From Gaiellasilicea sp963765705 (GTDB lineage: Bacteria; Actinomycetota; Thermoleophilia; Gaiellales; Gaiellaceae), in assembly GCA_963765705.1 (NCBI GenBank), contig CAVXXJ010000006.1:1-64000 (forward strand): a stretch of DNA of 64,000 nt, read 5' to 3'. The notes beneath the pieces were generated by a model that was not told the DNA's origin, did not search any database, and was given only the letters and a program-made list of their open reading frames with translations. Position 1 is the stretch's first letter, and the number at the start of each line of letters is the position of its first letter. The position numbers and the translations under genes were made by a program. This document shows, piece by piece, positions 43,919 to 51,543 of the stretch.

Positions 43919-45771
43919 CCGCGGTTGTTCTCGCGGCGCTCGTACTTGCCGGGGACGCCGCCGCGAAGTCGTTCGCACTGCCCGCTGCAGACGTCGTCGT
44001 CCAGGTTGCCCCGGATGGGTCGCTGGTCGTCGACGAGGTGATCGCATTCGCGTTCGACGGTGACTTCAGCGGCGCGTTCCGCGAGATCCCGCTGCGCGAC
44101 GGCGAAACAGTCGACCAGGTTGCGGTCTCCGAGGAGGACGTCCGGTACCGCCCCGGCGGCTCCGCAGAGCTTGGCTCGGCCGGCGACGCCGGAACGTTCG
44201 GGGTGACGGACACGGACAAGGGTGTGCGGATCGTCTGGCACTACCGGGCGCAGTCCGAGCAGCGGAGCTTCCGTCTCCACTACCGCCTCCGCGGCGTCGC
44301 GGTCGCCTACGACGACGTGGTCGACGTGAACGTCAAGGTCTGGGGCGACGAGTGGGCGGTCGGCCTGCAGCAGCTCTCGGCGGCAGTCGTCGGCCCCGCC
44401 GAGGTCGTGCGGGCCTGGGGGCACCCGGTCGTCGTGCGCGGCGACGTCACGCTCGACGGCCCGCGCGCGAACCTGCGCGCAATCGAGATTCCGCCCGGCC
44501 GGTTCGTCGAGCTCCGCGCCCTGTTCCCCCGGCGGGTGTTCACATCGACCGAGGGGATGCGGGTCGAGTCCGGACCGGGCCTCGAGCGGATCGTCGCGGA
44601 GGAGCGCGAGGACGCGGCGGCGTACGAGCGCGACCGGGCGAAGATCGACGAGGCGCTCGACAACCTGCCGCGGACGATCGCGCTGCTGCTCGCCCTCGCC
44701 CTCGGGCCGGCTCTGCTGGTGATCGGCCTCGTCTGGTGGTTCTACGGCCGCGAGCGCGGGACGTCCTACGACCGCGAGTACGAGCAGGAGCCGCCGACCG
44801 AGACTCAGCCCGCGCTCGTTCCGTCGCTGCTCGCACAGGGCGGCACGCCGGGTTCGCTGGAGTTCACGGCGACGTTGTTCGACCTGATCCGGCGCGGCCG
44901 CTACCGCGCCGAGCCGGTGACGACGGAGCGGAAGATCTGGGGTGGCCTCAAGACCCAGCAGGTCGCTGACCTCGAGCTCACGCTCGGCGACGTGGAAGCG
45001 CCGATCGAGGCGTTCGAGGCGCCGGTGGCGCTGGTCGTCGACGCCATCCTCGCCGAAGGGCCGGAGCGCCTCTCGCTCTTCCGCGACCGGATCGAGGACG
45101 ACCGCACTGCGAACTCCGCGCGCTTCTCCTCCTTCAAGTCGGCCGTCGGCGCGGAGATCACGGGCCGGAAGTGGTTCAGCAACGTCGGGCTCGCGGCCCT
45201 GCTCGGCGGTGCGGCGGTCCTCGCCGTCGCGGGCGGGCTGACGCTGTTCGGCGGGATCAAGTCCTTCGAGCCCGTCGCGCCCTCGTGGGGCAGCATCGTT
45301 GCGATCGCGCTCGGTATCTGTGGGCTCGTCGGCGCGACCACGCTCGTCGGCGCGGCGGTCAACCGCCGACTCTGGCGGCGCCGCACGCCGACTGCGCAGG
45401 CGGAGGCCGAGCGCTGGGAGGCGTTCCGGCGCTACCTGACCGACTTCCCCCGGCTCGACATCGCGCCGGCCGCGACGCTCGAGCTCTGGGAGCGCTTTCT
45501 CGTCTACGGGATCGCGTTCGGGATCGCCGAGCGCGTGCTGCAGGGCGCCCAGCTGCACATGCCCGAAGCGCTCGCGCAGGCGAGCAACCTGTACTGGATC
45601 GGCCCGCACGGCGATCTCGCGTCGGGCCCGACGTCGATGAGCGTCGGCGACCTCGCCTCCGGGTTCGGCTCCGCGCTCGCGCCTCCGTCGTCCGGGTCGG
45701 GCGGGTTCGGCGGCGGCTTCTCGGGCGGTGGCGGCGGAGGCGGCGGCGGTGGAGGCGGCGGCGCCTGGTGA
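43903..45771 (+). CDS. DUF2207 membrane protein, probable ACG start
   Basis: This roughly 622-residue protein has a signal peptide (RRVLAAVVLAALVLAGDAAA), a large outside domain, a membrane helix near 270 (ALLLALALGPALLVIGLVWWFYG), two more helices near 435-500, and a glycine-rich tail with a run of about 13 Gly after GGFSG. It is the standard LemA partner. No ATG, GTG or TTG occurs near the signal peptide. ACG 43903 follows GGGAGG by 4 nt and gives a normal signal peptide, so ACG start or an ATG miscall is likely. It overlaps lemA by 16 nt. Confidence 0.8.
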   Translation, partial: TRRVLAAVVLAALVLAGDAAAKSFALPAADVVVQVAPDGSLVVDEVIAFAFDGDFSGAFREIPLRDGETVDQVAVSEEDVRYRPGGSAELGSAGDAGTFGVTDTDKGVRIVWHYRAQSEQRSFRLHYRLRGVAVAYDDVVDVNVKVWGDEWAVGLQQLSAAVVGPAEVVRAWGHPVVVRGDVTLDGPRANLRAIEIPPGRFVELRALFPRRVFTSTEGMRVESGPGLERIVAEEREDAAAYERDRAKIDEALDNLPRTIALLLALALGPALLVIGLVWWFYGRERGTSYDREYEQEPPTETQPALVPSLLAQGGTPGSLEFTATLFDLIRRGRYRAEPVTTERKIWGGLKTQQVADLELTLGDVEAPIEAFEAPVALVVDAILAEGPERLSLFRDRIEDDRTANSARFSSFKSAVGAEITGRKWFSNVGLAALLGGAAVLAVAGGLTLFGGIKSFEPVAPSWGSIVAIALGICGLVGATTLVGAAVNRRLWRRRTPTAQAEAERWEAFRRYLTDFPRLDIAPAATLELWERFLVYGIAFGIAERVLQGAQLHMPEALAQASNLYWIGPHGDLASGPTSMSVGDLASGFGSALAPPSSGSGGFGGGFSGGGGGGGGGGGGGAW

Positions 45772-46472
45772 GGTTGGCGCCGGTCGCCCTGGCGATCGCG
45801 CTCCTGTCCGGTTGCGGCGGCGACGATCGAAAGGAGGCGGTGGCCAAGCCGCCGCCCTGCAGCCCCGGCGAGCACGTGCTTCGGCTCGAGAACGGACAGG
45901 CCGCCCGCATGCGGGTCACGCCTCCGGCTTCAGGTGCGCGGGCGCTCGCGGTCGTCCTCCACGGCGCCGGGCAGACCCCGGCTGACGCACTGCTGGCGTT
46001 CCGCGGCGGCTGGGACGAACCGGGGCTCGTGCTGATCGCTCCCAAGTCCAAGGGCCAGACGTGGAGCGTCCTCGATTCGCCGGACGATCGCGACCTGGAG
46101 TCCGTCAACCTCGCGCTCGGGGAAGCCTACGAGCGCTGCCGGATCGACCGGACGCGAATCGCGGTCGGCGGCTTCTCGGACGGAGGGACGTACGCCCTGA
46201 CGCTCGGAATCTCGAACGGCGAGCTCTTCCGGGCGATCATGGCGCTCTCGCCCGGCGGCATCGTCGGCGGCCAGCAGGCCGGCGTTCCCCGCGTCTTCGT
46301 CTCGCACGGCACGCTCGACGGCGTCCTGCCGATCGATCGGGCCGGCGACGCAGTCGTGCGCCAGCTCCGGGATGCGGGCTACCCCGTCGAGTACCGGCGC
46401 TTCGTCGGTGGCCACGAGGCCTCGACCGAGACGTCGGCCGCCGCCGTCCGCTGGTTTCTCGCAGGCGCCTAG
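45768..46472 (+). CDS. alpha/beta hydrolase lipoprotein (poly(3-hydroxybutyrate) depolymerase-like)
   Basis: This 234-residue protein has a lipoprotein signal (LALALLSGC-like LLSGCGG lipobox) and an esterase fold. The nucleophile elbow is GGFSDGG, with Asp in SHGTLDGVLP and His in VGGHEAST completing the triad. It resembles carboxylesterase/phospholipase and LpqC-type depolymerases. GTG 45768 overlaps the DUF2207 stop (GTGA), so it is probably in the lemA unit. The stop shares CTAG with the convergent methylase. Confidence 0.82.
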   Translation: MRLAPVALAIALLSGCGGDDRKEAVAKPPPCSPGEHVLRLENGQAARMRVTPPASGARALAVVLHGAGQTPADALLAFRGGWDEPGLVLIAPKSKGQTWSVLDSPDDRDLESVNLALGEAYERCRIDRTRIAVGGFSDGGTYALTLGISNGELFRAIMALSPGGIVGGQQAGVPRVFVSHGTLDGVLPIDRAGDAVVRQLRDAGYPVEYRRFVGGHEASTETSAAAVRWFLAGA

Positions 46473-47149
46473 GGCCGCCGCGAGCGCTCGTAGAGCGCGA
46501 TCGCGCCCGCGACGCCGACGTTCAGCGACTCGGCCGCCCCGCTCGTCGGGATCGTGGCGACCTTGTGGCTCTGCGCCACCAGCTCTTCCGGCAACCCCTC
46601 GCGCTCCGCGCCGAGCACGAACGTCGTCGGGCCGGAGAGCTCCAGCTCGTGCAGCGGCGTGCCGCCGTGCGCGACCAGCGCCACTCGCTCACCCGGCGCG
46701 TCTTCCCAGGCGAGCAGGGGCACGCGGAAGATCGCCCCCGCCGACGCGCGCAGCGCCTTCGAGCCGAGCGGGTCGGCGCAGCCCTCCGAGAGGGCGATCG
46801 CGGCGCCGAACGCGTCAGCGGCCCGGAGCAGCGTGCCGATGTTGCCAGGGTCGGCAACGTGCCAGAGCGCGAGCGCAGTCTCGCGCGGCTCCTGCGGCAG
46901 CGCGGCCGTCCGGAAGACGGCGATCACGCGCGCCGGGTGCGGCAGCGTCGAGATCGCAGCGAGCAGCTCGGGCTCGACGTTCTCGCCAGCGATCAGAAGC
47001 TCGATCGGCTCGATCCCGGCGGCCGACGCCGCCTCGACCAGGTCCTCGCCCTCGACCGCAAAGAGCCCGAGCTCCTCGCGCTTGCGCTTCTGCGCGAGGA
47101 GCTTCCGGACGAGCTTCAGCGTCGGGTTCGACGCCGAGGTGATGATCAA
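46469..47149 (-). CDS. TrmH/SpoU family RNA 2'-O-methyltransferase
   Basis: This roughly 226-residue SPOUT enzyme has an N-terminal substrate-binding domain (ITSASNPTLKLVRKLLAQKRKRE) and the knotted domain with motif 1 ADPGNIGTLLRAADAFG, motif 2 FVLGAEREGLP and motif 3 IPTSGAAESLNVGVAGAIALYE. TTG 47149 gives the normal start; GTG 47182, 7 nt beyond the rplT stop codon, would add a basic stretch within the rplT terminator. It probably modifies 23S rRNA; the exact site is unknown. Confidence 0.88.
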   Translation of the reverse strand: MIITSASNPTLKLVRKLLAQKRKREELGLFAVEGEDLVEAASAAGIEPIELLIAGENVEPELLAAISTLPHPARVIAVFRTAALPQEPRETALALWHVADPGNIGTLLRAADAFGAAIALSEGCADPLGSKALRASAGAIFRVPLLAWEDAPGERVALVAHGGTPLHELELSGPTTFVLGAEREGLPEELVAQSHKVATIPTSGAAESLNVGVAGAIALYERSRRP

Positions 47150-47152
47150 GGC

Positions 47153-47190
47153 AGGCGGGCGTGGCGAGCGACGCTCCGCCACGCCCGCCT
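47153..47190 (-). terminator. hairpin at the end of rplT
   Basis: Perfect 14 bp arms (47153-47166 and 47177-47190, AGGCGGGCGTGGCG) enclose a smaller stem. It overlaps the rplT stop codon. There is no T-run, so it may be an mRNA 3'-end stabiliser as much as a terminator. Confidence 0.6.
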
Positions 47191-47561
47191 TACGCGGCCT
47201 TGGACGACTCGAGCGCGGCCTTCGCCTGCTCGACGACGGCCGTGAAGGCGGCCGGGTCGGCCACGGCCAAATCGGCCAACACCTTGCGGTCGAGCTCGAT
47301 GCCGGCCTTGTGCAGGCCGGAGATGAACTGGTTGTACGACATCCCGTTGGCGCGGGCTGCGGCGTTGATCCGCACGATCCAGAGCTGCCGGAACGTCCGT
47401 TTCTTGTTCTTGCGGTCGCGGTAGGCGTAGACGAGCGAGTGCTCGACCTGCTCCTTGGCGTAGCGGTAGCTGCGGCTCTTGAGCCCCCAGTACCCCTTCG
47501 CCTGGCCGAGGACCTTCCGGCGCTTCTTGCGCGCGTGGACTGATCGCTTGACCCTCGGCAT
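47190..47561 (-). CDS. rplT: 50S ribosomal protein L20
   Basis: L20 (123 residues) is full length and opens PRVKRSVHARKKRRKVLGQAKGYWG, the basic N-terminal tail that binds 23S rRNA and, in several bacteria, the infC-rpmI-rplT leader as repressor. It follows rpmI with no intervening base. It is the last gene of the operon. Confidence 0.97.
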   Translation of the reverse strand: MPRVKRSVHARKKRRKVLGQAKGYWGLKSRSYRYAKEQVEHSLVYAYRDRKNKKRTFRQLWIVRINAAARANGMSYNQFISGLHKAGIELDRKVLADLAVADPAAFTAVVEQAKAALESSKAA

Positions 47562-47759
47562 CTACTTCAGCCCCAGCAGCTTCTTGAGCCTGGGCGCGTC
47601 CACCTTCGCAACGGAGTAGTCCTTGCCGAAGGCGCGCTTACGCTTGGCCGACTTGTGCTCCAGGTTGTGGCTCTGCATCGCGTGCCGGCGCAAGATCTTC
47701 CCCGAGCCCGTCACTTTGAAGCGCTTCTTCGCTCCGCTGCCCGTCTTCATCTTTGGCAT
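47562..47759 (-). CDS. rpmI: 50S ribosomal protein L35
   Basis: L35 (65 residues) has the conserved PKMKTGSGAKKRFKVTGSGKILRRHAMQSHNL sequence. It is contained in part inside the 3' end of infC, which reads in another frame to 47638, giving a 122 nt overlap. ATG 47759 is in the family position. Confidence 0.96.
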   Translation of the reverse strand: MPKMKTGSGAKKRFKVTGSGKILRRHAMQSHNLEHKSAKRKRAFGKDYSVAKVDAPRLKKLLGLK

Positions 47760-48321
47760 CTGATTTCACTCCTGCGTTTTTCGTTGGGCCCAGCAGCATG
47801 ACCATGTTGCGACCGTCGAGCAGCGGCGGCGACTCGACCGCGCCGATCTCCTTGATCTCTTCGGCGAGACGAAGCAGCAGGTCGCGGCCCCGCTCCGGGT
47901 GCAGGTTCTCGCGCCCCCGGAACATGATCGTGACCTTGACCTTCGCGCGCTGGTTGAGAAAGCGCACGACGTGGCCCTTCTTCGTCTCGTAGTCGTGAAT
48001 CCCGATCTTCGGCCTGAACTTGATCTCCTTGATGTTGATCTGGGTCTGATGCTTGCGGGCGAGCTTGGCCTTCTGTTCCTGCTCGTAGCGGTACTTGCCG
48101 TAATCCATCACTCGCGCGACCGGAGGATCGGCCGCCGCGGCGACCTCGACGAGATCGAGCCCCTTCGAGTAGGCGTACTCGCGCGCTTCCTCGGTCGACT
48201 TGATCCCGATCTGCTCGCCGTCCTCGCCCACCAGGCGGACCTGGGGCACGCGGATGTTCTCGTTGATCCGGTCCTGCGGCTGTGGAACGCGCCGGTCTTC
48301 CGGACGGCGTCTGGGCCTCAA
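47638..48321 (-). CDS. infC: translation initiation factor IF-3, extended C-terminus
   Basis: IF3 shows its N-domain (RINENIRVPQVRLVGEDGEQIG; LVEVAAAADPPVARVMDYGK) and C-domain (KEIKFRPKIGIHDYETK... NMVMLLGPTKN). Normal IF3 ends at about the GPTKN. Here the frame continues 44 residues through rpmI (acidic, GEDLAPARDAEPQPG), making 227 residues. TTG 48321 is the only start in frame; IF3 is known for unusual starts. A GAGGAGG motif lies about 26 nt upstream, out of normal range. Confidence 0.9.
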   Translation of the reverse strand: MRPRRRPEDRRVPQPQDRINENIRVPQVRLVGEDGEQIGIKSTEEAREYAYSKGLDLVEVAAAADPPVARVMDYGKYRYEQEQKAKLARKHQTQINIKEIKFRPKIGIHDYETKKGHVVRFLNQRAKVKVTIMFRGRENLHPERGRDLLLRLAEEIKEIGAVESPPLLDGRNMVMLLGPTKNAGVKSDAKDEDGQRSEEALQSDGLGEDLAPARDAEPQPGAQVGQA

Positions 48322-48361
48322 AGGCTGTTCACCAAGCTCGTGGAATCCTCCTCATGGACGA

Positions 48362-48383
48362 CAAAAACCGCTGCACGCAGCGG
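48362..48383 (-). terminator. intrinsic terminator or attenuator before infC
   Basis: On the minus strand CCGCTGC-GT-GCAGCGG is followed directly by TTTTTGT. It lies 40 nt upstream of the infC start and 87 nt past the thrS stop. It either ends thrS transcripts or attenuates the infC-rpmI-rplT operon. Confidence 0.7.
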
Positions 48384-48469
48384 CCACTTTTCCTCATCCA
48401 ACCGGCTCGGTTGAACCCTCGCGAACTCTCGGCTCGGGAAGGTGAGGGGCAGTGGTCCGCTCCTGCTTT

Positions 48470-50377
48470 TCAGGCCTGGATCGTAGCAATCTCTACGCGG
48501 AACCGTTCGAGCAATTCCTCGAGGCTCATCGTCGACTGCTCGCCGCCCCGCTCGCGGACCGCGAGCGACGCGTCCGACTCACGGTCGCCGTAGACGATCG
48601 TGTACGGCACCTTCTCGAGCTCGGCGTCCCGGATCCGCTTCCCGAGCGTGTCGTCGCGGTCGTCCACCTCGACCCGGAAGCCGTCCGCATCGAGCCGGCG
48701 GCGCAGGTCGTGCACGGCTTCCCGGTGGGGCTCGGCGACCGGGATCAGGCGCACCTGCACGGGCGCGAGCCAGAAGGGGAAGGCGCCGCCGTAGTGCTCG
48801 ACGATGATGCCGATGAAGCGCTCGAGCGAGCCGAGCAGGGCGCGGTGGACCACGACCGGCGTGTGCTCGACGTTGTCCGGCCCCATGTAGGTGAGACCGA
48901 ACCGCTGCGGCATTTGCGCGTCCGCCTGGATCGTCCCCATCTGCCACGAGCGGCCGAGCGTGTCCTGCATGTGCAGGTCGATCTTCGGACCGTAGAAGGT
49001 GCCCTCGCCCTCGCCGATCACGTAGGCGATCTCGTGCCGCTCGAGCGCGGCCTGCAAGATTCCCTCGGCGCGATCCCATTCCTCGTCGGTTCCGAGCCGG
49101 CTCTCCGGGCGCGTCGAGAGCTCGGCGTGCGGCGTGACGCCGAAGATCGCGTACAGATCCTTCGCGGACTCGATGCAGGCGTCGATCTCCCCCGGTACCT
49201 GCTCCTCGGTGCAGAAGATGTGCGCGTCGTCCTGCGTCACGTGCCTGACGCGCAGCAAGCCGTGGAGAGCCCCGGCGAGCTCGTTGCGGTGCAGGGTCGA
49301 GCTCTCGGCGTAGCGGATCGGCAGGTCGCGGTAGCTCCGGAGCTGAGAGCCGAACAGAAGCATGTGCCCGGGGCAGTTCATCGGCTTCAGCGCCGCGTGC
49401 GGCTCCTCCCCCTCGCCGCCGACGAGGAACATGTTCTCGCGGAACTTCTCCCAGTGGCCGCTCGTCACCCAGACGGTCGTGTCGTAGATCAGCGGCGTCT
49501 TCACCTCGGAGTAGCCGCGCTTCTGGTTCTCCCGCCGGCGCAGGTCCTCCATCTGGTTCCAGATCACCATTCCCTTCGGGTGCCAGAACGGCGAGCCGGG
49601 CGACTCCTCGGAGAGGTGGAAGAGATCGAGCTCGCGGCCGAGCTTGCGGTGGTCGCGCGCCTTCGCCTGCTCCAGCCGTTCGAGGTGCGCGTCGAGGTCG
49701 GCCTGCGAGTAGAACGCCGTCCCGTAGATCCGCGTCAGCTGCGTGTTCTTCTCGTCGCCGCGCCAGTAGGCACCGGCGAGCGAGGTCAGCTTGACCGCCT
49801 TGATCGGCTTCGAGTCCTGCAGGTGCGGGCCGCGGCAGAGATCGGTGAACTCACCCTGGGTATACAGAGAGATGTCGCCCTCGGCCGTGTCGACGAGCTC
49901 CGCCTTGTAGGGCTCGTTCTCCGCCAGGAAGCGCTGCTTGGCCTCGGCGGCCGAGATCTCCTCCCGCTCCCAGGAACGACCCTCCTTCAGCTCGCGCTGG
50001 ATCTCGGCCTCGATCCGCTCCAGATCCTCCTCGCGAATCGGCTCGGGGAACTCGAAGTCGTAGTAGAAGCCGTTCTCGATCGGCGGGCCGATCGCGATCT
50101 TGACGCCCGGATAGAGACGGCGCACGGCCTCCGCGAGCAGGTGCGCGGTCGAGTGCCGCAGCACCGAGAGGGCGTCCGGGTCGTCCTTGTCGCGGATGGT
50201 CAGGAACTGGACCGGCTGGCCGTCGCGGAGCGGCAGCCGGAGATCCTGTACGGCACCGTTCGAGCGCACGAGCACCGCCTGCTCGGCGAGCTTCGGCCCG
50301 ATCGCCCGCGCGGCGTCGAGGCCGGTGGCGCCGTCCGGAAGTTCGAGTTCCGTCGAGTCGGGGAGAACGACCTTCAT
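48470..50377 (-). CDS. thrS: threonine-tRNA ligase
   Basis: ThrS (635 residues) has the TGS domain (about 1-60), the editing domain (HSTAHLLAEAV; the zinc HxxxH region), the class II core (motif 2 region, PMNCPGHMLLF with the zinc ligand cysteine, and RHVTQDDAHIFC) and the anticodon-binding domain (about 530-635). ATG 50377 has a TATCCT box 8 nt upstream. No T-box leader fits between box and start, so it is leaderless. Confidence 0.97.
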   Translation of the reverse strand: MKVVLPDSTELELPDGATGLDAARAIGPKLAEQAVLVRSNGAVQDLRLPLRDGQPVQFLTIRDKDDPDALSVLRHSTAHLLAEAVRRLYPGVKIAIGPPIENGFYYDFEFPEPIREEDLERIEAEIQRELKEGRSWEREEISAAEAKQRFLAENEPYKAELVDTAEGDISLYTQGEFTDLCRGPHLQDSKPIKAVKLTSLAGAYWRGDEKNTQLTRIYGTAFYSQADLDAHLERLEQAKARDHRKLGRELDLFHLSEESPGSPFWHPKGMVIWNQMEDLRRRENQKRGYSEVKTPLIYDTTVWVTSGHWEKFRENMFLVGGEGEEPHAALKPMNCPGHMLLFGSQLRSYRDLPIRYAESSTLHRNELAGALHGLLRVRHVTQDDAHIFCTEEQVPGEIDACIESAKDLYAIFGVTPHAELSTRPESRLGTDEEWDRAEGILQAALERHEIAYVIGEGEGTFYGPKIDLHMQDTLGRSWQMGTIQADAQMPQRFGLTYMGPDNVEHTPVVVHRALLGSLERFIGIIVEHYGGAFPFWLAPVQVRLIPVAEPHREAVHDLRRRLDADGFRVEVDDRDDTLGKRIRDAELEKVPYTIVYGDRESDASLAVRERGGEQSTMSLEELLERFRVEIATIQA

Positions 50378-50498
50378 GAGCGATCAGGATACTCAGGAGC
50401 CGCGCGAGGACGACCGCAACGAAGAGCTCGAGGGATCGCCGGTCCCGGATCCCGAAGAGGAGCAGGGCGACGCCGAGGACGTGCCGGAAGCCGACTAG
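50376..50498 (+). CDS. short acidic protein, divergent from thrS
   Basis: ATG 50376 opens a 40-codon frame of acidic, hydrophilic composition (SDQDTQEPREDDRNEELEG, ending EDVPEAD) with a GGGAGA element 9 nt upstream. Its start codon overlaps the thrS start on the other strand (CATG). Composition resembles real disordered acidic proteins, but no family match can be claimed and no promoter is visible in the thrS coding region. Confidence 0.35.
   Translation: MSDQDTQEPREDDRNEELEGSPVPDPEEEQGDAEDVPEAD
50386..50391 (-). promoter_or_regulatory. leaderless -10 box TATCCT for thrS
   Basis: TATCCT (minus strand) ends 8 nt before ATG 50377. Confidence 0.5.
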
Positions 50499-50499
50499 C

Positions 50500-50817
50500 T
50501 CAGCGGCGCCGGTGCCGCCATCGTTGCCAGCGGCGGACGCCGCCGTGCATCCATGAGGTGGTGATTCCGAGGAGAGCGACCGTGAAGGCTGTGGATCCGA
50601 TTGCAGAACCGGCGGTCCCGGGCACGGCAAGGGTGATCAGGGAGAGTGCGGTGGAGACGGCGAGCGTGACGGCGAGGATGCCAATCCACTTGTTCGCGCG
50701 TGGGAGCCGCTGGATGTAGTCCCAGGGAAGCGCACGAAGCAGCTTGATGTTCGTCAGCAGCGAGAGCGTGGACACGAGCGCACGGCCGATCCTGAAGGCG
50801 AGCCAGACGAAGATCAT
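50500..50817 (-). CDS. small membrane protein of the TPR/AAA cluster
   Basis: This 105-residue protein has a hydrophobic segment at the start (IFVWLAFRIGRALVSTLSLL) and two further ones (IGILAVTLAVSTALSLITLAV; GSTAFTVALLGITTSWM), ending in a basic tail. I do not recognise it. ATG 50817 overlaps the upstream TPR gene stop (TGATG), so it is the last gene of the AAA+ cluster and would place a partner in the membrane. Confidence 0.68.
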   Translation of the reverse strand: MIFVWLAFRIGRALVSTLSLLTNIKLLRALPWDYIQRLPRANKWIGILAVTLAVSTALSLITLAVPGTAGSAIGSTAFTVALLGITTSWMHGGVRRWQRWRHRRR

Positions 50818-51092
50818 CAGGCGGCCTTGAGCATGAGTGCGCCGAACGCGAGCAGGCCCGCGATCCACTGGATATGGACAAGGGTCGTGTAAACGATGGC
50901 GTCGAGGTGTTGCCGTGCCTGGTCGTCCGCCGGATCGAAGCGCAGGACGCCGTCCATCGTGAGCAGGGCGGGGGCGGCTCTTCCTCGTGCCTCCTGGGTC
51001 ACCGCGAGGTTCAGCTGCGCGGCCGAGTTGTGCGGGTCGATCTCGAGTGCGCGCCGGTACCAGCACTCTGCTTCCTTCAAGTCATCGATCAC
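50817..51092 (-). CDS. TPR fragment with C-terminal membrane helix
   Basis: This 91-residue frame contains a TPR-like unit (LKEAECWYRRALEIDPHNSAAQLNLA) and ends in a hydrophobic helix (IQWIAGLLAFGALMLKA). GTG 51092 lies 11 nt inside the preceding TPR gene. The two frames join into continuous TPR spacing if 7 nt (TCGATGA, flanked by repeated TGA) are removed at about 51081-51091, so this may be the 3' part of one split TPR-membrane protein. Confidence 0.6.
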   Translation of the reverse strand: MIDDLKEAECWYRRALEIDPHNSAAQLNLAVTQEARGRAAPALLTMDGVLRFDPADDQARQHLDAIVYTTLVHIQWIAGLLAFGALMLKAA

Positions 51093-51543
51093 CGAGCTCG
51101 AGGTTGCCCCGTGCGATCAACCCACCGAGCTCATGGGGATCCAGCTCCAGCGCTCGGTCCACGGCCTTTCTTCCGGGTGTGTACCGCCGCTTGAGGACGT
51201 AAGCCTCAGCGAGCAGCACATGGCAACTCGCGACATTCGGGGCCGCCGCAGCGGCCTCACCGGCGTGCGCGACCGCCTGTTTCGCGCGGCCGAGCTCCAG
51301 ACACGCAAACGCCGCGAGGTAGTGCCCGCGATAGCCCCCGGGGCTGAGGGCGATCAACCGCTCGGCCGTCTTCAGAGCCTCGCGCGGGTGGTCGGCGAGC
51401 TGCGCCTCGGTCAAAGCCCCCAGCAGACCGCTGTGGTCCGGGTCGGTCGCAAGCGCGGCGTGGAGCAGCGCGATCGCCTCGTCGGTGCGACCGAGCTCCG
51501 TCAGCAGCTCTGCCCGCCCCTGCGCGTCGTAGGCCGCTGTCAC
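51082..51543 (-). CDS. TPR repeat protein
   Basis: This 153-residue protein consists of about four TPR units (LGRTDEAIALLHAALATDPDH; PREALKTAERLIALSPGGYRG; LGRAKQAVAHAGEAAAAAP; RYTPGRKAVDRALELDPHE). TPRs make scaffolds for protein binding. GTG 51543 overlaps the AAA+ gene stop (GTGA). The frame ends mid-TPR after GNLELGD, supporting the idea that the gene is split from the next one. Confidence 0.72.
   Translation of the reverse strand: MTAAYDAQGRAELLTELGRTDEAIALLHAALATDPDHSGLLGALTEAQLADHPREALKTAERLIALSPGGYRGHYLAAFACLELGRAKQAVAHAGEAAAAAPNVASCHVLLAEAYVLKRRYTPGRKAVDRALELDPHELGGLIARGNLELGDR

Noticed and set aside
45720..45770. Simple sequence repeat of glycine codons as a functional motif
   Set aside because: A glycine-rich C-terminus is a normal feature of DUF2207 proteins and the repeat is in frame.
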